Position numbers and translations under genes: made by a program. From positions 1-64,000 of the forward strand of contig NZ_JPEO01000016.1 of assembly GCF_000753795.1 (NCBI RefSeq): a DNA stretch of 64,000 bases, given 5' to 3'. Below the pieces are notes generated by a model. That model was not told where the DNA came from, ran no database searches, and worked only from the letters and a program-made list of their open reading frames with translations. How positions within the stretch are numbered: position 1 is the stretch's first letter; every line of letters starts with the position of its first letter. Source of the stretch: Shewanella mangrovi. Its GTDB lineage: Bacteria > Pseudomonadota > Gammaproteobacteria > Enterobacterales > Shewanellaceae. Below are positions 8,872 through 17,871 of the stretch, in pieces.

Positions 8872-9777
8872 CTATTTCCTACATATAACGAAACTTTGAG
8901 ATTCAGCTAAATCCATAGTTATGTACTTAATACGCCAATCAAATTCCTCACAAAATTCATGAACCGCTTCAATTACGCCGTATTTAAGCTGTTCCCCCCA
9001 ATTTCCCATCGAATAATCATGCCCAGCAATGACACCATCATCTTTAATCTTTGAAGCATAAAGTTCAAGTTCAGATTTTGTGTTGTTATAGCAATGTGTA
9101 GTGTCTATATAAATCCAGTCAAAATACTTATCCGGAAAATCATTAACAGCTTCAGTTGATAATTTACGATGAATTTCCAACTGACCTTTTATTTGCTCAT
9201 TTTTGAACTTTTCACAAACATTAATATATAAATTTTCGCCGTAACGTTCTGATTGCCATATATCAATTAGATGAAGTTTTTTAGGTCTATTTATATTAAG
9301 AATACTAGATGTATACTCACCATTGGCAACACCTAACTCTGCAACAACGCCGTCTTTACACATCAACCTTAACAACTCTTTTCTATTAGTAATTAATTTA
9401 GTATTTTTTATGCTTTCACCACTAAGTGAAACTTTAGGAATCTTTGATATATTTAACTTCCGGTAGTAATTATTCAGTGAAACATACTGATCTGTCGTAT
9501 CAACCACATTTTGAAGCTCTTCGATTAACACACAATTTTCTAACTCATATTTAGAAATAATTTCATATATTTCTGAAATATAACTACTGGCAATAACTAT
9601 ATGGCTATAGCTTTTTAAAATAATAGATGATGGATGTAGAATCTCAATTCCTAAAAGAGAACTTCCCTGGCGTTCTATATCGCTATCTATGAATCCTAAA
9701 ATTTCATAATTCAATGCTATGGCAGGCAAAAAATTTAGTGCTTTACTACCTGTACCATATATATAAACCTTTTCCAT
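8872..9777 (-). CDS. Rossmann-like module fused to a class I methyltransferase
   Basis: The N-terminal 100 residues repeat the cassette module ('V-Y-I-Y-G-T-G-S-K-A-L' at about 4-14, then 'G-F-I-D-S-D'). The C-terminal part, from about 140, is a Methyltransf_24-like SAM enzyme: 'V-V-A-E-L-G-V-A-N-G-E-Y' at 144-155, 'L-H-L-I-D-I-W', and 'Y-I-D-T-T-H-C-Y' with 'G-H-D-Y' near 252. The ATG at 9777 sits 6 bases after GGAAG; a GTG one codon earlier is possible. The enzyme probably O-methylates a sugar hydroxyl. The N-terminal module may bind a nucleotide or nucleotide-sugar. Confidence 0.76.
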   Translation of the reverse strand: MEKVYIYGTGSKALNFLPAIALNYEILGFIDSDIERQGSSLLGIEILHPSSIILKSYSHIVIASSYISEIYEIISKYELENCVLIEELQNVVDTTDQYVSLNNYYRKLNISKIPKVSLSGESIKNTKLITNRKELLRLMCKDGVVAELGVANGEYTSSILNINRPKKLHLIDIWQSERYGENLYINVCEKFKNEQIKGQLEIHRKLSTEAVNDFPDKYFDWIYIDTTHCYNNTKSELELYASKIKDDGVIAGHDYSMGNWGEQLKYGVIEAVHEFCEEFDWRIKYITMDLAESQSFVICRK

Positions 9778-9893
9778 CACTCTCTTCCAAAAATCAATAA
9801 AACAGTATTAACTTACACATATTAAACTTTACTACGGCTTTTATTCACATAAAAACTGAAATACTATATGTTAAATTAAGAACATGATTTGTT

Positions 9894-11027
9894 TTATAAA
9901 AAACTCATAAAATCTTTCATCTTGGGAATAACTACAGCTCCAGAAAGTTTTTTCCCTTCTAGTATACTTAAAATATCTTCAATATAACATGAACCAATTA
10001 ACACCTTACAATTCTCCATTAATAAGATATCTTCCACTGAGATAACCTTTCTATTCATAACAAAACTTCCATTTTTTAACTCGTCTGAATCACAGAAAAA
10101 CAAGTTTCCAAAATTCAAACTCTGAAGCAATTCCATCAATCTAACTCCGGAACTACCAGTCCCATAGATAACAATATTTTCAACATTATACAATAGGGAA
10201 TTAAGATATTTCTTTATTAATCTAGAACAGGGTTCACTAACGCAACTACGTAAAATATGGATAAAACAAACCGCATCTTCAATTTCTATTTTTTGTGACT
10301 CCAACAAAAGTGATTGAATATGCCCATTATACATAACACAATATTCGGATAGATTTTTAACGTTCCATTCATTGGAGCGAGAAGTGTCATAACGAATATA
10401 GTGGTAAAAAACACCTGAAGAAAAAACAGTTTTTTTTGAATAAAGGACCGCATTTCTAAAAAAATAAGCGTCTTCGTATTGGCTATTTAAAGGAAAACTT
10501 ATTTTTTCATTTTTTAAAAAACTCTTTCTGTATACTGCAGCCCAACATCCATGCCCATATCTTTCCTTATAAAGATAGGTAAAGCATTCTTTACCATTGT
10601 AGTATGTACTTATTGGCAATTTATGAGTAGTTAATTTTTCTGCTTCAGGTGTTTCTTGATAATAACCAAATTGTAAAATATCAGCATCTTCTTGCTCAAT
10701 GATACTTATCAATTCATGAAAATCCGCATTTGTATAATCATCCGCATCGACAAAGGCAATATAACGTCCTTGAGCATTAGCAATACCATAATTTCTAGCG
10801 GCACCAGGTCCTAAATGGATTTGCTTTACTAAAGAAATTTGGTCATAAATTTTTGCTAATGACAGTAATTTTTCCCACGACTCATCAGTGGAGTCGTCAT
10901 CTATACATAATACTTCTATCGAAACGGTCTGATTATTAAGCACACTAGTCACTGCGCGCTCAATAACAGCAGCACTATTATATACAGGTATGATGACGGT
11001 TAAATCAATGTCTTTTAGTTCATCCAT
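9894..11027 (-). CDS. GT2 glycosyltransferase with C-terminal Rossmann-like module
   Basis: The N-terminal 230 residues are a canonical GT2 domain: 'T-V-I-I-P-V-Y-N-S', 'C-I-D-D-D-S-T-D-E-S', and the DXD-type 'F-V-D-A-D-D-Y' near 90-96. Near residue 283 a second domain opens with 'I-V-I-Y-G-T-G-S-S-G-V-R-L' and continues with 'F-F-C-D-S-D', matching the modules of the two preceding glycan genes. A 113-base gap separates it from the methyltransferase gene. AT-rich, like the rest of the cassette. Confidence 0.8.
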   Translation of the reverse strand: MDELKDIDLTVIIPVYNSAAVIERAVTSVLNNQTVSIEVLCIDDDSTDESWEKLLSLAKIYDQISLVKQIHLGPGAARNYGIANAQGRYIAFVDADDYTNADFHELISIIEQEDADILQFGYYQETPEAEKLTTHKLPISTYYNGKECFTYLYKERYGHGCWAAVYRKSFLKNEKISFPLNSQYEDAYFFRNAVLYSKKTVFSSGVFYHYIRYDTSRSNEWNVKNLSEYCVMYNGHIQSLLLESQKIEIEDAVCFIHILRSCVSEPCSRLIKKYLNSLLYNVENIVIYGTGSSGVRLMELLQSLNFGNLFFCDSDELKNGSFVMNRKVISVEDILLMENCKVLIGSCYIEDILSILEGKKLSGAVVIPKMKDFMSFL

Positions 11028-11055
11028 CTCTTATTTTCTCACCATCTATAATTCA

Positions 11056-12225
11056 TTATCTCTGAAAAGATATTTGGTCCTGCAGTTTCAAAAACGTTTT
11101 CAACGCATTTGCAACTGCGTCATCCATATCGAAATATCGGTACTCAGCAAGGCGCCCTAGCGGAATAAAACGAGCAAATTTTGATAATTGATTCCGATAA
11201 GTGCAATGGGCAGCAATAGCACTATCCGTAAATAGTGGATAATAAGGATCAACATTTTCCTTAGGCTGATATTCACAAGGATATTCGTAGACGACACTGG
11301 TTCCGACGTGTTTAGTGGGAGATAAATGTTTGAACTCAGTTATTCGCGTATATGCTTCGTCATTAGGGTAATTAACGGTAGCAACCGGTTGAAATTCTTT
11401 TATGTTTAGATGTTTATGTTTAAATTTTAACGCACGGTAAGGCAAATTTTGAGCATCAGGCACAAGCGTGTCCAACATGCCAGTATAGATGGTATGCCCG
11501 TTAAAAAGCTCACCATCCAGCAAAACTTGATGATGCTCCCAATCCAACCTAACACGTCGCGCCATCGGAGTGTTTAACTCTACGGTGATCAATGGATGCG
11601 CTAACATAGCTGACACCATTGCGGTAAAGCCTTTACTCGGCAATGCCTGATAAGTATCACTGAAGTAGCGGTCATCATAGCTCACGACCACTGGTACTCT
11701 CGCCGTGACCTCAGGCGCTATTTCGTCCGGGGCAACGCCCCATTGTTTGCAGGTGTAATTCACAAATACATTACGGTAAATAAACTCTGCTAACTCGGCT
11801 AATAAAGGTTCAACTCGTTGCTTTAATTCTAAGATTGGAACCTTCGAACCATCTCCATAATGTTCTCGTAACGCAGAGATCATGGCCGTAGCTTTTTGGG
11901 GTGAGAAACACCGTTCAATACTGGTTAAATTGAATGGAATTGGTACGAGGATATCGTTGATCTTTGCTAAGACTCGATGTTGATATGGATGCCAGGCTGT
12001 AAACGTTGAAAGATAGTCCCAAACGTCGTTATTGCTGCTGTGCAACAGGTGAGGCCCGTAACGATGAACATTGATACCGAACTCATCATTTTCATCAAAG
12101 CAATTACCCGCAATATGCTCTCGTTGCTCTAACACTAGTACTTTCCAGTTGAGCACATTCGCCATTCTTTCGGCCATTACGGCTCCGGACAGTCCTGCCC
12201 CGATGACCACTGCATCAAAACTCAT
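11056..12225 (-). CDS. glf: UDP-galactopyranose mutase
   Basis: Glf interconverts UDP-galactopyranose and UDP-galactofuranose using reduced FAD, in the cytoplasm. The 389-residue protein has the N-terminal FAD-binding 'V-I-G-A-G-L-S-G-A-V', the 'R-Y-G-P-H-L-L-H-S-S-N' active-site histidine loop, and the conserved 'W-D-Y-L' and 'Y-T-C-K-Q-W-G' segments. Length is typical of bacterial Glf. It overlaps the upstream glycosyltransferase stop by 4 bases, so the two probably act together. Its presence implies that the local glycan contains galactofuranose. Confidence 0.92.
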   Translation of the reverse strand: MSFDAVVIGAGLSGAVMAERMANVLNWKVLVLEQREHIAGNCFDENDEFGINVHRYGPHLLHSSNNDVWDYLSTFTAWHPYQHRVLAKINDILVPIPFNLTSIERCFSPQKATAMISALREHYGDGSKVPILELKQRVEPLLAELAEFIYRNVFVNYTCKQWGVAPDEIAPEVTARVPVVVSYDDRYFSDTYQALPSKGFTAMVSAMLAHPLITVELNTPMARRVRLDWEHHQVLLDGELFNGHTIYTGMLDTLVPDAQNLPYRALKFKHKHLNIKEFQPVATVNYPNDEAYTRITEFKHLSPTKHVGTSVVYEYPCEYQPKENVDPYYPLFTDSAIAAHCTYRNQLSKFARFIPLGRLAEYRYFDMDDAVANALKTFLKLQDQISFQR

Positions 12226-13181
12226 GATGGCAAGGCTCCTAATAATGAACCTGCAACAATGCTAGGGGTTAGCTGCTGTCGCCATGCCAACTGGTGTCGG
12301 GCGTCAAAAAACCAATCCCCATCGGTAGATAAATTGATAAATCTTTGAAACCGTTCATCATCCCGTAATTTAAGAAAATACAGTGCAGTCGCAAAGTAAT
12401 AATGTCGCTTACCAGCAGTAATGACCTCTTCACTAACACCAAATGCTTTTGCGTTGTCACAAGCGCGCAGTTGATCTTCTAACACCTGCTCACGTCTTGC
12501 TGCACTGCGTTTTGTTTGACTGCCAAAACTGTTGCTATGAATTCGGTATCGACCAAAGACCCCTGCGACAAAATCGACACTTCCGCCCCCATAAAGGGCA
12601 TTAAGAATATGCCAAGGGTGATCAAGTATAATTTTGCATTTGGAATCAACTGCATCCGTAAGATGCTCGTGACGACGAAACGCTATGGAACTCGCATTGG
12701 GAAAACACCCGTAACGAATAAGGTGCTCATAGGAAGCTCGCTGCGGAATATACTTGGCGTTATAAAAATCTCGACTGTAATGCCTCAGAATCTTATTCGT
12801 ATCAGAATCAAAAACTTCAGCTTCGTGATAACACAAACTGCAATCAGGATGTGTATCAAGGTAATCAGCTAACGTTTGTAACTTACCTGGCAGCGCGAGA
12901 TCATCTCCGTCAACGTAAACTAGGTATTCTCCTCGTGCTCGCTTTAAAAGATGTTGCTGAGTGTATGCTAGACCTGAGTTTTGAGCATTTTGTAAAACTA
13001 AAAGATGAGGGTAAACAGCCGTTAATGCCTGCATTCTGCGGTAAGAATCATCTGAAGACCCATCATCAACCGCTATTACTTCATACGAAAAATTGGTTTG
13101 TTGAGACAACAAACTATGTAGGCAGGGTTCAATAAAAACTGCGAGATTATATACTGGCACCAAGACGCTCAGTTTCAACAT
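12222..13181 (-). CDS. GT2 glycosyltransferase
   Basis: A 319-residue family 2 transferase with 'V-L-V-P-V-Y-N-L', 'A-V-D-D-G-S-S-D-D-S' and the DXD 'Y-V-D-G-D-D-L' near residues 90-97. A C-terminal helical part follows without a recognisable extra domain, unlike the neighbouring two-domain transferases. Coupling to glf by an ATGA overlap makes it a candidate galactofuranosyltransferase, but the donor is not provable from sequence. Its base composition resembles the pse operon more than the AT-rich cassette. Confidence 0.82.
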   Translation of the reverse strand: MLKLSVLVPVYNLAVFIEPCLHSLLSQQTNFSYEVIAVDDGSSDDSYRRMQALTAVYPHLLVLQNAQNSGLAYTQQHLLKRARGEYLVYVDGDDLALPGKLQTLADYLDTHPDCSLCYHEAEVFDSDTNKILRHYSRDFYNAKYIPQRASYEHLIRYGCFPNASSIAFRRHEHLTDAVDSKCKIILDHPWHILNALYGGGSVDFVAGVFGRYRIHSNSFGSQTKRSAARREQVLEDQLRACDNAKAFGVSEEVITAGKRHYYFATALYFLKLRDDERFQRFINLSTDGDWFFDARHQLAWRQQLTPSIVAGSLLGALPS

Positions 13182-13216
13182 AGGCCTATCTCTATTTCGT
13201 TCTGTGCAGGCGACAG

Positions 13217-14407
13217 CTAGCTACACTTTGCCAATTTATTGCGAGTGACTCGACTCAGCGACAAAACTAAATCATGACCATCCCATAGATGATCAAACAT
13301 CAGCGCCTCGCCAACAGGGACTAATCTATCAATACCGATTAGCACGCCTTGGAACCAATCATCGACTAACTGCGGATCAAGCCCCCACCAACTAACTGTT
13401 TGATGACAATGGCGTAACATTGGTGTCAACTGCGCTAATTCAGGCGTTATCAATTCCAGAAACAAGCCATTCCCGGAGTTGAGCTTCACCTGCTCAGCCG
13501 TGAGTTGCTCAACTGCAACACGCACCATTGGCTCACAAATAGTCAGGCTTTTGGCACTCGGATCTTGAATAAGCAATTGTTGTGCCCGCGCTAGCGCATC
13601 GAAATGTTCGGCATCGGTTAATGGCTCACGCACGATTAATGCTTTGCTTGCAAAAGCCGGCCAAAAACGCTGCTGAGCGCGTAATACTTGCGCTTGGTTC
13701 CCGACCCACACAACCACTTTAGCTGATGAACAAGCTTGCTGAGCAAACGTGAGATTATCTCGGCAAAAATTGTCCAACAGAGCGACGAAATCTTGCTCAT
13801 CTGCCGCTATCAACGCTGAAGCATCTAACACTACTAACGATAACTTATGGTTAAAGACAAGATCACGACAATGTGCTGGGCAATCGAAGGCTCGTAGCGC
13901 TTTAATCGCCACATCGCTGCCCCAAAGCACGCGCGCATCGGCCATTGCACTAATGGCACTAAGTTCTGCTGCGTGGTGCTCACATTGCACTAATTGGAGT
14001 CGACTCACTTGCTCTGGATAGCTATCGGCTAAGGATGTCAGTATTTCAACCAATACCATCGCGCTACCACCAGCGCGGCTGGACAAGCGGATGATATTGC
14101 GGTTCCCCATCAATAAGCTGAGAATCCCCGAATACACAAATAAGCTATCAACGTTGGCGGGTGTGTTGTGAAATACCAAGCCAAGCGGCTTATACAACAA
14201 GTTATCCTGCTGATACGGCGCGATGAGTCGCTGGATGTTGGCTTTGCGCAACCAAAACGCTAATGCGGCTAGATCGGCAAATTGTCGTGAACGTGGATCG
14301 GCAAAAATTGCTTCTGATAAGGCATAACAAAACGCCAATGACGGCTCAGCAAATGCCTTGGTGAGCGTAGGTTGTACAAGCATGGGGGTCAACACTTGCA
14401 GACTCAT
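13217..14407 (-). CDS. LuxC-like acyl-CoA/acyl-ACP reductase
   Basis: LuxC-family enzymes reduce acyl thioesters to aldehydes with NADPH through a cysteine acyl intermediate. This 396-residue protein has the aldehyde-dehydrogenase-like fold markers 'N-I-I-R-L-S-S-R' and the catalytic 'Q-Q-A-C-S-S-A-K' with Cys near residue 222. It overlaps the LuxE-like stop by 4 bases and has a strong AAGGAGG ribosome site. There are no luxA/luxB luciferase genes, so bioluminescence is not its role. Placement in a pse operon suggests it makes an aldehyde- or alcohol-type group for a glycan. Confidence 0.85.
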   Translation of the reverse strand: MSLQVLTPMLVQPTLTKAFAEPSLAFCYALSEAIFADPRSRQFADLAALAFWLRKANIQRLIAPYQQDNLLYKPLGLVFHNTPANVDSLFVYSGILSLLMGNRNIIRLSSRAGGSAMVLVEILTSLADSYPEQVSRLQLVQCEHHAAELSAISAMADARVLWGSDVAIKALRAFDCPAHCRDLVFNHKLSLVVLDASALIAADEQDFVALLDNFCRDNLTFAQQACSSAKVVVWVGNQAQVLRAQQRFWPAFASKALIVREPLTDAEHFDALARAQQLLIQDPSAKSLTICEPMVRVAVEQLTAEQVKLNSGNGLFLELITPELAQLTPMLRHCHQTVSWWGLDPQLVDDWFQGVLIGIDRLVPVGEALMFDHLWDGHDLVLSLSRVTRNKLAKCS

Positions 14408-15486
14408 AGATTACCTCCTTGGCCAAAGGTATCGCTACAACCACGTACTTCCGCTTTAGGTAAGCGTCCCAGCACTTCAAAATAGCGTCCCATACGGCCA
14501 CATGGGCAATCATCGTCCCCCAGCCAACGGCCACGATCTTCAGCCAGAATACTGTGGCCAGGATAGCTGCGAGGCAAAGCTGATAGTAATTGCAACACGC
14601 CGATTTCGCCTTTATCCGCCAACTGCCAACTACCTGGGCGGCGTATGAGAATATCGGCATAGCTCGGGCAATGTAGATGACCATGCTCGCATTCAACAAA
14701 TATGGCGCCGACTTGCTCCACCATGCCATAGAAATTATGCACACGGCTCACGCCGAGGGTCGTTAACACGCCCTGCTTGAAGTTGAAATTATCCACCGCT
14801 TGGTCGGCAAGTTTTTTCCAGCCACCACTATGGATAAGTATGCCTTGTGGTAATTGAAACCGCTGTTGCTGATGCGCTAATTGCTGCACGACGAACTGCC
14901 ACACCATAAAAGTAAAGCCAAATAACAGTACAGGCGTGTCAGCAAACTTGTCGCAGAATTCACTGATAGCTTCAATATCCAGTGACATATCATCTTTCAG
15001 TGCATAACAGTGGTTACGACCTAAAAATGACAAGCCTTGGATACCTGCACCACGGGCGCTGAAATTACGTCGATCTTTAATCACACTCGGATGGTCGAGG
15101 ATCAGCATTGGCAAGCGTTGTTTACCAAGCCAATGCTGCATAATTTTGACTAGCGTGCGGGATTGTAAGGCCGCAGCGGCACTGTCCAACATGATTTTTG
15201 ATGGTTTGCCAGTGGTGCCGCTCGATTGCAGCACTTTAAACACCTCATCATCGCCGATGGATTGTAATCTGAGCTCTTTAAATAGCCGTACATTGACGAA
15301 CGGCAAGTCACCGATGCTGGGAGCATTATCAGCATTAAACTGTGGCCATTGACCATTGATGAGCTGCTTAAACGCTTGGCACTGCTGATAGTGGTGTTGA
15401 GTTAATTCACCCAATGCCGCTTGCAGCAGTGGCGTTTTATGAGCGGCATCCACGTCATAGGGTGGCAGATCCAGCAGAGCTGTCAT
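14404..15486 (-). CDS. LuxE-like acyl-protein synthetase
   Basis: LuxE activates a fatty acid with ATP and passes it to LuxC. The 360-residue product has the adenylate-forming 'S-S-G-T-T-G-K-P-S-K' near residue 87, and LuxE-type segments 'L-D-H-P-S-V', 'N-F-S-A-R-G-A-G' and 'F-L-G'. The ATG at 15486 follows GGAG by 7 bases and lies 2 bases inside the end of the ligase gene. An upstream in-frame ATG at 15510 would overlap that gene further and lacks a ribosome site. It is tightly paired with the LuxC-like gene, as in lux operons. Confidence 0.84.
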   Translation of the reverse strand: MTALLDLPPYDVDAAHKTPLLQAALGELTQHHYQQCQAFKQLINGQWPQFNADNAPSIGDLPFVNVRLFKELRLQSIGDDEVFKVLQSSGTTGKPSKIMLDSAAAALQSRTLVKIMQHWLGKQRLPMLILDHPSVIKDRRNFSARGAGIQGLSFLGRNHCYALKDDMSLDIEAISEFCDKFADTPVLLFGFTFMVWQFVVQQLAHQQQRFQLPQGILIHSGGWKKLADQAVDNFNFKQGVLTTLGVSRVHNFYGMVEQVGAIFVECEHGHLHCPSYADILIRRPGSWQLADKGEIGVLQLLSALPRSYPGHSILAEDRGRWLGDDDCPCGRMGRYFEVLGRLPKAEVRGCSDTFGQGGNL

Positions 15487-15487
15487 A

Positions 15488-16867
15488 TTAAGTCTCCGCA
15501 GCCATAGCAATTAACGCGGGATAATTGGCTTTGTTGTTGCTGTAGCGCGGCAATTCATCGCATAACAACAGCTGGTATAAGGTTGGATGCAATTGCAGCG
15601 TAGCAAGGTAGTGCTGCGCAATTGTTTTGGCAGCGTCGTTGGTAATTGCGATCAGCAATAACTCATCGCGGCCGCTGACTATAACATCGCTTATCCCCTG
15701 CCCTTGCAGCATCTGTTCGATATGATCTAGCGACATACGCTTGCCGCGTATTTTGACAAACCGGCTGCGGCGCCCGGTGATGCGATAGAGCCCATTGGCT
15801 AAACGCTCCGCCATATCGCCCGTGCGCAATTCTTGAATGCTACTGTCACAGTCAAGATCGCTAGCATCCATAGCGTACCCCAACATCACGTTAGGACCGC
15901 GATAACACAACTCACCTTCCTTAAGTTCACGCTCAATCACTTGCTCAGAACTGATATCACGCAACAATAACTCGCCACCGGGAACCGCCTTACCAATGCA
16001 ATCACCAAACTCAGCTTGTGCTTCTGGTGGCAGATAAGCGATGCGCGGTGCCGCTTCAGTTTGGCCATACATTTGATAGAAGCGCCAACCACGCTCAGCA
16101 CTGAGCGCGGCAAAGTATTTAGAGAGTTCTAATGGCAGACGGCCACCCGCTTGGGTTAGAACGCGTAATGATGGCAAAGCCATCTGGCCAAACTTCATGG
16201 TTTTAAGCATCTGAAAACTAAACGGCACACCAGAAAGCGAGGTCACGTGATATTGCTCAACCAATTGCCAAAACTTACGGGAAACAAAGGATTCAGCGGT
16301 AAGCACGAAGGTGGCCCCCGCTACTAGATGAGTGTGTAGTAACGACATGCCAAAACTGTAGTTAAGCGGCATGCTGCTGATACCTACATCATCGGCACCT
16401 AGCTGCAAATACTCGATAATCGAGTGGGCATTACTAACTAAGTTGGTATTACTAAGCATCACGGCTTTTGGCGCGCCAGTACTACCAGATGTGGTGAGTA
16501 GCAGTTGTAGGTCGGGACGAGTACAACTCGCGCTGCGGTCTAATATCTGCCAATACGCCGCGCGGCAGACAGCAGCAAAACGATAACGTTGCTGGAGAGC
16601 GGCAAAGTTAGTGTCACTCACCTCAGGATCAAGTAATAACACGGGCACCTTGGCACAGTAACAAGCCAAATATTGCACCACGGTTTCAACGTCTGGTGTA
16701 AACAGCAGGGCGCATGGTCGCTGGGGCAACCCAAACTGATGCAGCTGTGACGCAGCTGCCGTGACTCGGTTCGCTAGCTCAGCGTATGTAAGCGACTGCT
16801 CACTATCACACAGTGCGATTCGCTCACGATTGATACCGTCAGCATGTTTGCTTATTGCCGCCCACAT
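15488..16867 (-). CDS. AMP-dependent acyl ligase (adenylate-forming)
   Basis: A 459-residue ANL-superfamily enzyme. It has the P-loop-like 'T-T-S-G-S-T-G-A-P-K' at 125-134, 'Q-M-Y-G-Q-T-E-A-A' (A5), 'R-T-G-D-M-A' (A7) and 'K-I-R-G-K-R-M-S' (hinge, A8). It likely activates a carboxylic acid and loads it on the acyl carrier protein encoded immediately upstream, only a few bases away. The C-terminal lysine motif is atypical ('N-N-K-A-N-Y' in place of 'x-x-G-K-x-x-R'). The substrate could be a short or hydroxy acid; this is not determined by sequence. Confidence 0.83.
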   Translation of the reverse strand: MWAAISKHADGINRERIALCDSEQSLTYAELANRVTAAASQLHQFGLPQRPCALLFTPDVETVVQYLACYCAKVPVLLLDPEVSDTNFAALQQRYRFAAVCRAAYWQILDRSASCTRPDLQLLLTTSGSTGAPKAVMLSNTNLVSNAHSIIEYLQLGADDVGISSMPLNYSFGMSLLHTHLVAGATFVLTAESFVSRKFWQLVEQYHVTSLSGVPFSFQMLKTMKFGQMALPSLRVLTQAGGRLPLELSKYFAALSAERGWRFYQMYGQTEAAPRIAYLPPEAQAEFGDCIGKAVPGGELLLRDISSEQVIERELKEGELCYRGPNVMLGYAMDASDLDCDSSIQELRTGDMAERLANGLYRITGRRSRFVKIRGKRMSLDHIEQMLQGQGISDVIVSGRDELLLIAITNDAAKTIAQHYLATLQLHPTLYQLLLCDELPRYSNNKANYPALIAMAAET

Positions 16868-16871
16868 GCCA

Positions 16872-17102
16872 TTAGTCCTGATATTTAGCGATAATGGTCT
16901 GCGCTTTGGCAGGTGAACTCATATCAATAATGTCATCGGTATCTAACATAATGTCGTACTGACTTTCGATTTCAGCCACCAGCATCATATGGGCAGTTGA
17001 GTCCCATTCAGGGATACTGCCATAGGTCAATTCATCGCTGATCGCAGCTTCGTCGATACCTAGAGCCGTTGCGAAAATCGTTTTTAATTTATTATCAATC
17101 AT
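16872..17102 (-). CDS. Acyl carrier protein
   Basis: A 76-residue acidic helical protein with the phosphopantetheine site 'E-W-D-S-T-A-H', Ser35 being the attachment point. It differs from housekeeping AcpP, whose motif is D-S-L, so it is a specialised carrier. It lies between an SDR reductase and an adenylate-forming ligase, 15 bases from the former and a few bases from the latter, so the three probably load and reduce one acyl group. It needs a phosphopantetheinyl transferase from elsewhere in the genome. Confidence 0.88.
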   Translation of the reverse strand: MIDNKLKTIFATALGIDEAAISDELTYGSIPEWDSTAHMMLVAEIESQYDIMLDTDDIIDMSSPAKAQTIIAKYQD

Positions 17103-17117
17103 TTAGTTATCCATAGT

Positions 17118-17870
17118 TCAGATTAACATGCCGCCATCAACACCCAGCACTTGTCCTGTGACATAAGCCGACATGTCGGATGCTAAAAATAAAATACTGT
17201 TGGCCACATCAGTTGCTTTGCCAATATGTCCCATTGCAATACTATCCAACCGTTGCTGATATTTCTCAGCCGGTAATTGTTCGGTCATCGGCGTTTCAAT
17301 AAAGCCGGGCGCAACGGCATTAACGCGAATTTGTGCGGCAGCGAGTTCTTTCGCCAGAGATAGAGTAATACCGATGACTGCAGCTTTACTGCCGCCATAC
17401 ACCGCCTGCCCTTGATTACCCACTCGACCGATAATAGAACTCAAGTTAATAATTGAACCGCCACCGCTGCGTTGCATCAAACGGCTAGCATATTGACTAC
17501 AGTAGAGAACACTGAAGCTGTTACTGGCAAAAGTACGCTCCACTTGCTTAGCGGATACCATGCCAATGAGCGCATCATCAAGAATGCCCGCATTATTGAC
17601 CAGCACATCCAAGCTCTTTGCTTTTTTAAATAAGGTTTGGAATCCGGCTTTTACGGCATCAGGATCACTAACATCAAAGGCAATAACTTCACAGTTACTT
17701 TCAGGAAAATCATGTTGGATTTGCGCAACAACCTCAGCAAGCGACAGCTCATCGCGGGCATTAAGATATAGCTCAGCACCATGAGCAGCAAAAAGCCTAG
17801 CAGTCGCAGCACCTATACCACTGCCAGCCCCTGTAATTAATACCTTTTTTTTGGATAATAACTTTTCCAA
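17118..17870 (-). CDS. FabG-like short-chain dehydrogenase/reductase (TTG start)
   Basis: A classical SDR of 250 residues: 'T-G-A-G-S-G-I-G' at 13-20 for NADP, 'N-N-A-G' at 92-95, catalytic Ser144 or Ser145, Tyr158 and Lys162 ('Y-G-G-S-K'), and 'P-G-F-I-E-T-P' after it. It most resembles 3-oxoacyl-ACP reductases, which fits the acyl carrier protein next door. The start is TTG; its AAGG ribosome site lies inside the last codons of pseH. Likely role: reduction of a beta-keto acyl-ACP made for the flagellar glycan. Confidence 0.84.
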   Translation of the reverse strand: MEKLLSKKKVLITGAGSGIGAATARLFAAHGAELYLNARDELSLAEVVAQIQHDFPESNCEVIAFDVSDPDAVKAGFQTLFKKAKSLDVLVNNAGILDDALIGMVSAKQVERTFASNSFSVLYCSQYASRLMQRSGGGSIINLSSIIGRVGNQGQAVYGGSKAAVIGITLSLAKELAAAQIRVNAVAPGFIETPMTEQLPAEKYQQRLDSIAMGHIGKATDVANSILFLASDMSAYVTGQVLGVDGGMLI

Positions 17871-17871
17871 T

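Noticed and set aside
14346-14744. A 132-codon leftward frame spanning the luxC/luxE-like junction
   Set aside because: It overlaps two well-supported genes in another frame on the same strand and has no ribosome site or family features.
13217-15486. Bioluminescence genes, because of LuxC and LuxE similarity
   Set aside because: No luxA, luxB or luxD is present, and the genes are embedded in a glycan operon. The acyl-activation and reduction chemistry is kept; the light role is not supported.
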